Shown one piece after another: positions 43,038-53,238 of a DNA stretch of 64,000 bases. The stretch is from Sphingomonas sp. GC_Shp_5. GTDB lineage: Bacteria > Pseudomonadota > Alphaproteobacteria > Sphingomonadales > Sphingomonadaceae. Location of the stretch: NCBI RefSeq assembly GCF_026540855.1, contig NZ_JALNUP010000006.1, positions 113,183-177,182 on the forward strand, written 5' to 3'. Both the position numbers and the translations under genes were made by a program. The notes under the pieces were generated by a model that did not search any database, was not told where the DNA came from, and worked only from the letters and a program-made list of their open reading frames with translations. Positions within the stretch are counted from its first letter, which is position 1. Each line of letters begins with the position of its first letter.

Positions 43038-44009
43038 ATGAAACTGCTCAAGATCGTCCCCGACAACACCAACATCGATTTCGTCCGCCTGCGCGGGATC
43101 GCCTTTGGGCTGACCCTGCTGCTCAGCGTGCTCGCGATCGGCCTGGTCGCGGTAAAGCACCTCAACTTCGGCGTCGACTTTGCCGGCGGCCTGATGATCG
43201 AGGAAAAATTCGCGACCACGCCCAACCAGGACCAGGTTCGCAGCGCCGTGGATCGGCTCGGCGTCGGCGACGCCTCGCTTCAGTCCGTCGGTGACGGCAA
43301 GACGCTGACGATCCGCCTCCCGGTTCAGAAGAGCGCCGATGAGGGTGCGACCAACGCCGTCGTCAAGAAGGTCGAGGGCGCGCTGGCCCAGCAATTCCCG
43401 GGCGCCACTTTCTCGCGCTACTCCACCGTCTCAGGCAAGGTCTCGGGCGAGCTGATTGAGCATGGCGCGCTTGCGGTGGTCCTCGCCATCCTCGGCATCG
43501 GCCTGTTTGCGGTGGTCCGCTTCGAATGGCAGTTCGGCGTCTCCACCATTGTCGCCATCGTCCACGATCTATTGATGACGCTGGGCTTCTTCGCGCTCAC
43601 CGGGTTCGAGGTCGATCTCAACATCGTTGCGGCAGTGCTGACGATCATCGGCTATTCGATTAACGACAAGATCGTGATCGACGACCGGATCCGCGAGAAC
43701 ATGCGCCGCTATCGCAAGATGGAGATGCGCGAGATCATCAACCTCTCGGTCAACGAGACGCTCCCGCGTACCGTGATGACTTCGGTGACGATCCTGCTCG
43801 CGCTGGTCGCGATGCTGTTCCTCGGCGGCCATGTGCTGCGCGGCTTCACCGCCGCGATGATCCTCGGCATCGTCGTCGGCACCTATTCGTCGATCTACGT
43901 GTCGTCGTCGCTGCTGATCACCCTTGGTCTGCGCGCCGATCCCCGCCCTGCCAAGGGCGGCGACCGGTCGATCGACAATGCCGAGCGGGTCGGGCCGCGG
44001 GACCGCTGA
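43038..44009 (+). CDS. secF: Protein translocase subunit SecF
   Basis: A 323-residue partner of SecD. The N-terminal segment FGVDFAGGLMIEEKF is the SecF signature, with six TM helices in total and the conserved NDKIVIDDRIRENMRRYRKM loop and SVNETLPRTVMTS segment. ATG 43038; secD stops 157 bases earlier. A Mth938-domain gene follows. Confidence 0.95.
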   Translation: MKLLKIVPDNTNIDFVRLRGIAFGLTLLLSVLAIGLVAVKHLNFGVDFAGGLMIEEKFATTPNQDQVRSAVDRLGVGDASLQSVGDGKTLTIRLPVQKSADEGATNAVVKKVEGALAQQFPGATFSRYSTVSGKVSGELIEHGALAVVLAILGIGLFAVVRFEWQFGVSTIVAIVHDLLMTLGFFALTGFEVDLNIVAAVLTIIGYSINDKIVIDDRIRENMRRYRKMEMREIINLSVNETLPRTVMTSVTILLALVAMLFLGGHVLRGFTAAMILGIVVGTYSSIYVSSSLLITLGLRADPRPAKGGDRSIDNAERVGPRDR

Positions 44010-44010
44010 G

Positions 44011-44385
44011 ATGCGGATGAGCGAGGATTCGCCCCCCTCGGGCGGCCCGATCGTCCGCGCCTTCGCCGGCACCGGCTTCCGAGTCGGCGAGACCGCGCAC
44101 CGCGCACTGCTGATGACGGTTGAAGCCGCGACTGACTGGGCGCCGCCCGCGCTCGGCGATCTCGCGATCGAGCATCTGCCATCGCTGGTCGCGATGCAGC
44201 CCGAGTTCATCCTGATCGGTACGGGCGCCACCCTGGTCCGCCCGCCGGTAGCGCTGGTGAAGGCGCTGGAGGCCCGCCGCATCGGCATCGAGGCGATGGA
44301 CAGCCGCGCCGCCGCCCGCGCCTGGGGCGTGCTGCGCAACGAAGGTCGCCAGATCGCGGCCGCGCTCTACCCGCTCGACGCCTGA
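44011..44385 (+). CDS. Mth938-like (DUF498) domain protein
   Basis: A 124-residue protein of the Mth938 family. Visible: IVRAFAGTGFRVGETAHRALLMT, EFILIGTGATLVRPPVALVKALEARRIGIEAMDSRAAARAWGVL and NEGRQIAAALYPLDA. The GTG and AARA motifs fit the fold. The gene is almost contiguous with secF (one base gap) and is commonly next to secDF in alphaproteobacteria. Its molecular function is not known. The end overlaps the convergent glycosyltransferase stop by 19 bases. Confidence 0.85.
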   Translation: MRMSEDSPPSGGPIVRAFAGTGFRVGETAHRALLMTVEAATDWAPPALGDLAIEHLPSLVAMQPEFILIGTGATLVRPPVALVKALEARRIGIEAMDSRAAARAWGVLRNEGRQIAAALYPLDA

Positions 44386-45548
44386 CCACGCGCCACCAGC
44401 CGGGCGAGATGCTCTGCCAGTGCCGTGGCATTCGCTTCCCAGCTGAACCCCGCCACCGTCTCCCGCACCAACTCCGGCGCGGGCGGCCTGGCCAGCACGT
44501 CGGCGATCGCGCCGGCAAAGGCGGTCGGATCGCGCCTCACCACCCGCCCGGCGGCCCCGCTTGTCACCACCTCGCGCGCGCCACCTGCATCGGTGATCAC
44601 GATCGGCGTCCCGCAGCTCAGCGCTTCCACCCAGGCGTTGGCCAGCCCTTCCGAGGCCGAGGCCAGCGCCATCAAATCCGCCGCCGCGACCAGGTCTGGC
44701 ATCGCAGCATGCTGCACCGGGCCGACCAGCCGCACCCGGTCCGAGATGCCCAGCCGTGCCGCTAGCGCCGCCAGCCGGCCCTGCTCAGGCCCCTGCCCGG
44801 CCACGATCAGCGTCACGCCTGGCAGCGTTGCCACCGCCTCGATGACGATGTCATGCCCTTTGCGCGGGATCAGCGCGCCGAGCGACAGCACCAGGGGCCC
44901 GGCGACGCCCAGCGCCTGCTTGAGCACCACCCGATCGCCAGGGCAGAAGCGATCACGGTCGATTCCCGTGTGGTGAACGCGAATTTTTGCTCCCGGCATG
45001 CCGAGCGCGACCATGTCCGCCCGCATCGCCTCGCTCACCGCGAGCAACCCGTCGGCGGCTTGCCCCGCCGCGAGCACCTGACGCCGCGTCACCGCCGCCC
45101 GCCCCCAATGATGAATATCCGCGCCGCGCGCCTTGATCGACACCGGCACGCCATAGCGCCGCCCGAGCGCCACCGCGGCCGGGCCGTCGGGGAAAAAGAA
45201 GGACGCATCGATCACGTCGAAGCCGGCATCGTCGCGGATCGCATCCAGCACCGGCACCAGCGCGCGCTCGAGTAGCCGGGCATGCCAGCGCCCGCCGGTC
45301 GCCGACACGGCGGTGAAGCGCGGTCGGTGGACATCGAGCCCCTTCCAGCGCTCGCGCGTCGGCACGTCGAGCAGTGCGGGGCGGAGCAACCGCGTCAACG
45401 GCGTCGGTGGCAGGCCGATCGGCGCCACCACCGTCACCTTCACCCCCGGCCGGGCGGCGAGGCCGAGCGTCTGGCGCTCGACGAACACACCGAAATTGGG
45501 CCGGGTGGCGTCGGGAAACAGGGTCGACAAGGTCAGGATGCGCAGCAT
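44367..45548 (-). CDS. Glycosyltransferase family 4 protein
   Basis: A 393-residue GT-B glycosyltransferase. The N-terminal domain opens MLRILTLSTLFPDATRPNFGVFVERQTLGL. The C-terminal GT4 domain has LSLGALIPRKGHDIVIEAVA and the nucleotide-binding E-x7-E-like stretch LASASEGLANAWVEALSCGTPIV (here ASEGLANAWVEA). It resembles exopolysaccharide- or teichuronic-acid-type transferases (TuaC). Cytoplasmic face, probable role in surface polysaccharide. The 3' end overlaps the convergent Mth938 gene. Confidence 0.88.
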   Translation of the reverse strand: MLRILTLSTLFPDATRPNFGVFVERQTLGLAARPGVKVTVVAPIGLPPTPLTRLLRPALLDVPTRERWKGLDVHRPRFTAVSATGGRWHARLLERALVPVLDAIRDDAGFDVIDASFFFPDGPAAVALGRRYGVPVSIKARGADIHHWGRAAVTRRQVLAAGQAADGLLAVSEAMRADMVALGMPGAKIRVHHTGIDRDRFCPGDRVVLKQALGVAGPLVLSLGALIPRKGHDIVIEAVATLPGVTLIVAGQGPEQGRLAALAARLGISDRVRLVGPVQHAAMPDLVAAADLMALASASEGLANAWVEALSCGTPIVITDAGGAREVVTSGAAGRVVRRDPTAFAGAIADVLARPPAPELVRETVAGFSWEANATALAEHLARLVARGQASSG

Positions 45549-45630
45549 GGTCCGCGCATCATAGCCCCTGCCGGTTAACGCCTGCTCCTGTGGTCACCAC
45601 AGGCCGCATCATCGACAGGGGCGATCCGAA

Positions 45631-46455
45631 TCAGATCCGAGTCACGCCCGGATAGGCGAACAGTACATCGGCATCGGCGCTGGTCGTCACCGTCTCGCTG
45701 CCGGTCACCGTCACGCACTCACCCGCCTTGAACGCGACGCCGCCGACGTCACCCGATCCGGTGATCGGCACGATCCAGGCGGTCTTGCCCTCGGGCAGCG
45801 CCACGGCATGCGTCCCGGCAGTCCAGCGCTCGAGCACGAACTTCGGGCCCTCGACCAGAATCTTGCGGTCATCGCTGACAACGCCAGGCGAGGTGATCGG
45901 CTGGTACGGCGTCAGATGTGAGACCGCGACGCCGTCCTTGAGGTGCAGCTCGCGATCGCTGCCGTAATCGTACAGGCGATAGGTCGTCTCGGAGTTCTGC
46001 TGCACCTCGATCAGCGTCAGTCCGCCGCCGATCGCATGGATCGTCCCCGAGGGCGCGTAGTAGAAGTCGCCGGCCTTCACCGGCACCCAATCGAGATCCT
46101 CCTCGATCGAGCCGTCCTGCGCATCGGCGCGCAACTTGTCCTGCGTGATCGGCGCCTTGGGCCCGAGCGCGATCGTCGAATCGTCCGCGGCGGCCAGGAT
46201 CGTCCAGCATTCGTCCTTGCCGCGGGGCAGGCCGCGGGCATGCGCCTCTTCGTCGTTGGGATGCACCTGCACCGACAGCTTCTGGCCGGTGAACAGGTAT
46301 TTGATCAGCAGGTCGGGCGTGGTGTCGCCCGGCTCCTGGAACCAGATCTCGCCGATCGGGTCGCCGCCGGCAGGCGCGTCCTCGAAGCCGAAGCCAAGGT
46401 CGTGCCGCCCCCAGGGTTTTTCGACGCGATGGGTGTGGAGCAGCTTGGCGGGCAT
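45631..46455 (-). CDS. Class I mannose-6-phosphate isomerase-like protein
   Basis: A 274-residue cupin-like enzyme, fructose-6-P/mannose-6-P interconversion by homology. Visible: HRVEKPWGRHDLGFGFEDA, IGEIWFQEPGD, LSVQVHPNDEEAHARGLPRGKDECW (the metal-binding QVHPND), FYYAPSGTIHAIGGGLTLIEVQQNSETTYRLYDYG. The chain is shorter than E. coli ManA (about 390), as in other short PMI enzymes. Start ATG 46455 (MPAKLLHTH). Its neighbour glycosyltransferase suggests a supply of GDP-mannose precursors for polysaccharide. Confidence 0.85.
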   Translation of the reverse strand: MPAKLLHTHRVEKPWGRHDLGFGFEDAPAGGDPIGEIWFQEPGDTTPDLLIKYLFTGQKLSVQVHPNDEEAHARGLPRGKDECWTILAAADDSTIALGPKAPITQDKLRADAQDGSIEEDLDWVPVKAGDFYYAPSGTIHAIGGGLTLIEVQQNSETTYRLYDYGSDRELHLKDGVAVSHLTPYQPITSPGVVSDDRKILVEGPKFVLERWTAGTHAVALPEGKTAWIVPITGSGDVGGVAFKAGECVTVTGSETVTTSADADVLFAYPGVTRI

Positions 46456-46540
46456 GAGAATCCTTTCGTGGGTCGCGAACGCCGAACGCGTAACGCGGGG
46501 GATTGTTCGCCGCCACCCCCTTACGCTAAGAGCAAGGCCG

Positions 46541-47524
46541 ATGCGTATCCCCCAGTCCAAGGCGCTGTCTCTCGCGCTGATCGCCGCCGTTGCGTTCCCC
46601 ATCGCCGGCTGCGCCCGCAACCGTGCCAAGGGGGACACGCCTTATGTCGCCCGCGACGTCGGTACGCTGTACTCGACGGCGCGCCGCCGGCTGGATCAGG
46701 GGCGCTACAAGGAGGCTGCGATCCTGTTCGACGAGGTCGAGCGCCAGCATCCCTATTCGGTCTGGGCCCGCCGCGCGCAGCTGATGAGCGCGTTCAGCTA
46801 TTATCTCGGCAACGATTACACCCAGTCGATCCAGTCCGCGCAGCGCTTCCTGTCGGTCCACCCGGGCAACCGTGATGCACCTTACGCTTATTATCTCGTT
46901 GCGCTGAGCTATTACGAGCAGATCAAGGACGTCACCCGCGACCAGAAGATCACCCGCCAGGCGCTCGACGCGCTCGGCGAACTCACCCGCCGCTACCCGA
47001 ACACGCGCTACGCCTCGGACGCGCGGCTCAAGATCGATCTCGTCAACGATCACCTCGCCGGCAAGGAGATGGAGATCGGGCGCTTCTACGAGACGCGCGG
47101 CCAGTGGCTCGCCGCCTCGATGCGCTTCCGCACCGTGATCGACCAATATCAGCAGACCACGCACACGCCCGAGGCGCTGATGCGCCTCACCGAGACCTAC
47201 CTCGAGCTTGGCGTGCCCCAGGAGGCCCAGCGCGCCACCGCAGTGCTCGGCCACAATTATCCCGGTACCGACTGGTATGCCCACGCCTACAAGCTGATGC
47301 AGGAGCATCCGCCCAAGGCCGTTGCCGCGCTCGCCCCCGGGCAGGAAGCGGTTCCGCGCGGCACGCCGGGCTCGCTCGGCACTCAGGGCAACGCGCTGCC
47401 CGGTTCGTCCGGCACCGCGACGCCGACCGCGGAGGCGCCCGGCGCGCCGACCCCGGCAAGCCCCAGCGGCGGCGCCGGCAGCACGGCGCCGATCACGCCC
47501 GCCGGTACCACGCCCACGACCTGA
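46541..47524 (+). CDS. bamD: Outer-membrane protein assembly factor BamD
   Basis: A 327-residue lipoprotein with signal peptide and lipobox IAGC (MRIPQSKALSLALIAAVAFPIAGC). TPR repeats follow: LDQGRYKEAAILFDEVERQHPYSVWARRAQLM, DYTQSIQSAQRFLSVHPGN, LGELTRRYPNTRYASDA, ASMRFRTVIDQYQQTTHTPEAL. The C-terminal about 70 residues are a low-complexity Gly/Pro/Thr/Ser tail not found in E. coli BamD (about 245 residues). It forms part of the BAM complex that inserts beta-barrel proteins; recN follows. Confidence 0.95.
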   Translation: MRIPQSKALSLALIAAVAFPIAGCARNRAKGDTPYVARDVGTLYSTARRRLDQGRYKEAAILFDEVERQHPYSVWARRAQLMSAFSYYLGNDYTQSIQSAQRFLSVHPGNRDAPYAYYLVALSYYEQIKDVTRDQKITRQALDALGELTRRYPNTRYASDARLKIDLVNDHLAGKEMEIGRFYETRGQWLAASMRFRTVIDQYQQTTHTPEALMRLTETYLELGVPQEAQRATAVLGHNYPGTDWYAHAYKLMQEHPPKAVAALAPGQEAVPRGTPGSLGTQGNALPGSSGTATPTAEAPGAPTPASPSGGAGSTAPITPAGTTPTT

Positions 47525-47554
47525 TTTCCCAAGAACGAGCGGCCAAACACAACT

Positions 47555-47587
47555 TTCGTCATCCTGAACTCGGTTCAGGATGACGAA
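47555..47587. repeat. Perfect 14-bp hairpin after bamD
   Basis: TTCGTCATCCTGAA/CTCGG/TTCAGGATGACGAA: a palindrome with the GTCATCC...GGATGAC arms of the REP family but a different centre (TGAACTCGGTTCA). It may serve as the bamD terminator. Confidence 0.7.
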
Positions 47588-47681
47588 CTGACGTACGCCG
47601 GCACCGTTTAACGATCATCATTCCGCACGATCGGAACGTTTAGGGATCAACATTGCCGCGCGGCACGCTATATCGGCCACG

Positions 47682-49340
47682 ATGCTGACCGCGCTGGCCA
47701 TTCGCGACGTCGTCCTGATCGAGGCGTTGGACCTTGAGTTCAGGGCCGGACTCGACGTGCTCACCGGGGAAACCGGCGCCGGCAAATCGATCCTGCTCGA
47801 TGCACTGGGCCTCGCGCTCGGCGGCCGCGGCGAAACCGGACTGGTGCGCCATGGCGCCACCCAGGCGGTGGTCACCGCCACCTTCGATCCGCCCGCTGGC
47901 CCGATCGCCGCCTTGCTCGAGGACAATGGCATCGAGCTCGAGCCCGGCGAGCCACTGCTGATACGCCGCATCGTCAAGGCCGACGGCGGCAGCCGCGGCT
48001 TCGTCAACAATCAGCCCGCCGGCGCTGCGCTGCTGCGCGAGATGGCGCCGATGCTGGTCGAAATCCACGGGCAGCATGACGATCGCGGCCTGCTCAACCC
48101 CCGCGGCCATCGCGCGCTGCTCGACAGCTTCGGCCGGGTCGATCCAGGCGACACCGCGCGCGCCTGGGCGACGCTGCGCGCCGCCGAGGCCAGGCTGGCG
48201 GACGCCCGCGCCGACATCGACACCGCCGCGCGCGACCGTGAGTGGCTCGAACACGCCGTCGGCGAACTCACCGCGCTCGCCGCCGAGCCCGGCGAGGAGG
48301 AGGCGCTCGCCGACAAGCGCCGCTCGATGCAGCGCGCCGAGAAGATCGCTTCCGAGCTGGAGGCGATCGACGACTATCTCGAAGGCTCTGACGGCGGCCT
48401 GGCCCAGTTGCGGCAGGCGGCGCGGGTGCTCGAGCGGATCGCCGAGGACCACGCCTCGCTTGGCGAGGCGCTCGCTGCGGTCGATCGCGCGATGATCGAG
48501 GCGACCGCCGCCGAGGACAGCCTGCGCGAGGCGCGCCGCGACCTCAACTACGACCCCCGCGCCCTCGAGGATGACGAGACCCGCCTGTTCGAGCTGCGCG
48601 CGATGGCGCGCAAGCATCGCGTCCAGCCCGACGATCTCGCCGCGCTCGCCGAGGAGCTGACCGCGCGGCTCGAGCGACTCGAGGCCGGCGAAGGCGGCAT
48701 CGCCGTGCTCGAGACCGCGGTCGCCGCCGCCCGGGCCGATTACGATGCCGCGGCGTCGATCCTCTCCGCCCGCCGCCACGCCGCCGCTGAGCGGCTCGAT
48801 GTCGCGGTCGCGGGCGAGCTCGCGCCGCTCAAGCTCGATGCTGCGCGCTTCCGCACCAGTGTGGTCGACGTCGGCGCCGAGGGCTGGTCAGGCGCGGGCA
48901 AGGACCGCGTCGAGTTCGAGATCGCGACCAACCCCGGCGCCCCATTCGCGCCGCTCGCCAAAATCGCCTCGGGCGGCGAGCTGTCGCGTTTCATCCTCGC
49001 GCTCAAGGTCGCGCTTGCCGAAGTCGGCGGCGCCGCTACGATGATCTTTGACGAGATCGACCGCGGCGTTGGCGGCGCGGTGGCGAGCGCCATTGGCGAA
49101 CGCCTCGCGCGGCTAGCCGAGCGCACCCAGCTGCTGGTCGTCACCCATTCGCCGCAGGTCGCCGCCCGCGGCGCCGAGCATCTGCTGATCGCCAAGAGCC
49201 ACGACGGCACCGTCACCCGCACGGGCGTCCGCGTCCTCGCCGAGGCCGAACGCCGCGAGGAAATCGCGCGCATGCTGTCCGGCGCGACGGTCACCGACGA
49301 GGCCCGGGCCCAGGCAGACCGGCTGCTGGAAACGGCGTAA
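47682..49340 (+). CDS. recN: DNA repair protein RecN
   Basis: A 552-residue SMC-like ATPase acting early in double-strand-break repair. Walker A is GETGAGKSILLDALGLALGG (from about residue 28); the coiled-coil region occupies about 160-370; the ABC signature is ASGGELSRFILALKV and Walker B is TMIFDEIDRGVGG. LVVTHSPQVAARG marks the H-loop. Length and order match the family. It follows bamD; no SOS box was identified. Confidence 0.96.
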   Translation: MLTALAIRDVVLIEALDLEFRAGLDVLTGETGAGKSILLDALGLALGGRGETGLVRHGATQAVVTATFDPPAGPIAALLEDNGIELEPGEPLLIRRIVKADGGSRGFVNNQPAGAALLREMAPMLVEIHGQHDDRGLLNPRGHRALLDSFGRVDPGDTARAWATLRAAEARLADARADIDTAARDREWLEHAVGELTALAAEPGEEEALADKRRSMQRAEKIASELEAIDDYLEGSDGGLAQLRQAARVLERIAEDHASLGEALAAVDRAMIEATAAEDSLREARRDLNYDPRALEDDETRLFELRAMARKHRVQPDDLAALAEELTARLERLEAGEGGIAVLETAVAAARADYDAAASILSARRHAAAERLDVAVAGELAPLKLDAARFRTSVVDVGAEGWSGAGKDRVEFEIATNPGAPFAPLAKIASGGELSRFILALKVALAEVGGAATMIFDEIDRGVGGAVASAIGERLARLAERTQLLVVTHSPQVAARGAEHLLIAKSHDGTVTRTGVRVLAEAERREEIARMLSGATVTDEARAQADRLLETA

Positions 49341-49370
49341 TCCAGCTTCGTCGCGTGCAGCAACACCAGA

Positions 49371-49457
49371 CCGTCGCCCCAGCGAAAGCTGGGGCCTCCT
49401 CGCCCAACGGCCGAACCGCGCGCCGGCAGGAGATCCCGGCTTGCGCTGGGATGACGG
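49371..49457. repeat. REPIN-like inverted pair after recN
   Basis: CCGTCGCCCCAGCGAAAGCTGGGGCCTCC (49371-49400) and GATCCCGGCTTGCGCTGGGATGACGG (49432-49457) in opposite orientation, between the convergent recN and Tat-SDR genes. Confidence 0.72.
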
Positions 49458-49465
49458 TAATCGGC

Positions 49466-50440
49466 CTACGCCACCCCGGTGCCCCCGGTCGCGCCGAACA
49501 GGCTGCCGCTGGTGAAGCTCATCGCCGGATCCGCCAGCGTCACATACAGCCCGGCAAGCTCCGCCGGCTGCCCGGCGCGGCCGAGCGGCGTGTCCTGGCC
49601 GAACTTGCCCATCTCGCCCGGCAACTGGCCGCCGGCGACCTGCAGCGGCGTCCAGATCGGCCCCGGCGCCACCGCGTTGACGCGAATACCCTTCTCGGCG
49701 AGCTGCTTGGCGAGCGCCTTGGTGAAGATCAGGATGCCGCCCTTGGTGGTGGCATAATCAAGCAGCTCCTTTTCCGGGCTCACCGAATTGACTGAGGCGG
49801 TGTTGATGATCGACGCGCCCGGCTTCATCAGCGGGATCGCCGCCTTGCACAGGTGGAACATCGCATAGAGGTTGGTCTTCATCGTCCGGTCGAACTGCTC
49901 GAAGCTGATCTCGAAGATCGACGCCTTGGACTGCTGGTAGGCGGCGTTGTTGACGAGAATGTCGAGCCCGCCGAGCTCGCGGTTGGCGCGCTCCACCAGG
50001 TCGCGGCAGAACTTCTCGTCGGTGAGATCGCCCGGGATCAGCACCACCTTGCGCCCCTCGGCGCGCAGCAGCTTGGCGACGTCCTGCGCGTCGGGCTCCT
50101 CGGTCGGATAATAATTGATCGCGACATCGGCGCCCTCGCGCGCGAATGCGATCACCGCGGCGCGACCAATACCCGAATCACCGCCGGTGACGAGCGCCTT
50201 GCGCCCGGTCAGCCGGCCCGACCCCTTGTAGCTGCGCTCGCCGCTGTCCGGCACCGGGCTCATGTCGCGCTGCAGGGCGGGCCATTTCTGGCGCTGCTCG
50301 GCGAACGGCTGCGAGGGATATTTGGTCTTCGGATCGGCGAGTGGCTGCGCGGTCTGGGCAAACGCCGGCGCCGCGGCGGCGGCCATCCCGGTCACGGCGG
50401 CAACCTTCATCACGTCCCGGCGGCTGGCTCCATCGGTCAT
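49466..50440 (-). CDS. SDR-family oxidoreductase with a twin-arginine signal
   Basis: A 324-residue SDR. The N-terminus (MTDGASRRDVMKVAAVTGMAAAAAPAFA) is a Tat signal with SRRDVMK. The enzyme part has TGGDSGIGRAAVIAFAREGADVAINY, NNAAYQQS, SASVNS-region Ser and YATTKGGILIFTKALAKQL (YxxxK). The closest known type is the GSP39/YghA-like SDR. ATG 50440 has GGAG 7 bases upstream; ATG 50446 is too close to it. An exported NAD(P)-dependent SDR is unusual because cofactor is scarce in the periplasm, unless it carries its cofactor along as Tat substrates can. Confidence 0.88.
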   Translation of the reverse strand: MTDGASRRDVMKVAAVTGMAAAAAPAFAQTAQPLADPKTKYPSQPFAEQRQKWPALQRDMSPVPDSGERSYKGSGRLTGRKALVTGGDSGIGRAAVIAFAREGADVAINYYPTEEPDAQDVAKLLRAEGRKVVLIPGDLTDEKFCRDLVERANRELGGLDILVNNAAYQQSKASIFEISFEQFDRTMKTNLYAMFHLCKAAIPLMKPGASIINTASVNSVSPEKELLDYATTKGGILIFTKALAKQLAEKGIRVNAVAPGPIWTPLQVAGGQLPGEMGKFGQDTPLGRAGQPAELAGLYVTLADPAMSFTSGSLFGATGGTGVA

Positions 50441-50551
50441 GCGCATTCTCCATCTGTTTTGCAGGGAAAAGCGATCGGGGCGGGCCAAATATCCCGCGTC
50501 GCGCGTATTAATGCTTGATCCAGGTCAACGGGGTCCGTCGAGGAGAAGCGC

Positions 50552-50884
50552 ATGATCGGCACGACGAGCCCGTCCCCGATGCTACGTCAGGGCCACCACT
50601 CGCGTATGGCGCGGGCGATGCGGCCGCTCGGCGGCGCGATGATGCTGGTTTCCGCCGGCGCCTTCGTCCTGATCACGCTGCTCGCGGTCGATACGCTGCT
50701 GCGCCACGCCAGCGCCGGCGGGCTGCTGCTCGCCTGGTGCCTCGCCGCGCTGGTCGCCGCCGGGCGCAACACGCTGAAGTCGATCGAGGCGATGAGCGCC
50801 TTCGCGTGCCGGCCGATGCTGGAGGTGATGATCCTCTCCGCGGTGGTTGTCGCCGCTTACCCGGGCTGGTGGCTGCACCGATAA
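50552..50884 (+). CDS. Small membrane protein of unknown function
   Basis: A 110-residue protein with three hydrophobic segments (about 26-46, 54-70 and 90-107) and basic loops. AGGAGAAGC precedes ATG 50552 (MIGTTSPSPMLRQ). It is not recognised as part of a known family. Lies just upstream of ligA on the same strand (47-base gap). Confidence 0.6.
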   Translation: MIGTTSPSPMLRQGHHSRMARAMRPLGGAMMLVSAGAFVLITLLAVDTLLRHASAGGLLLAWCLAALVAAGRNTLKSIEAMSAFACRPMLEVMILSAVVVAAYPGWWLHR

Positions 50885-50928
50885 CGCGCCCTCTTGCCGA
50901 CCCCGCCGCGCCTACCCTACCCCGCTGA

Positions 50929-53055
<2,127 letters not shown>

Positions 53056-53238
53056 GTAAGCGAACGTAACCTAACTCGTGTCTTTTTTGCAACGCCGCGA
53101 CGTCGAGTTACATATCCCCAAAATCGCTGGTGAATCTGTCACGGAATGGAAATATCCGCCGGGCAGGGGCCGCAGCAACGGCACAGCCGGTTACGAGTCA
53201 CGCGTGGCTTAAACCGGCGGTCAAAGGGGAAAACTTCA

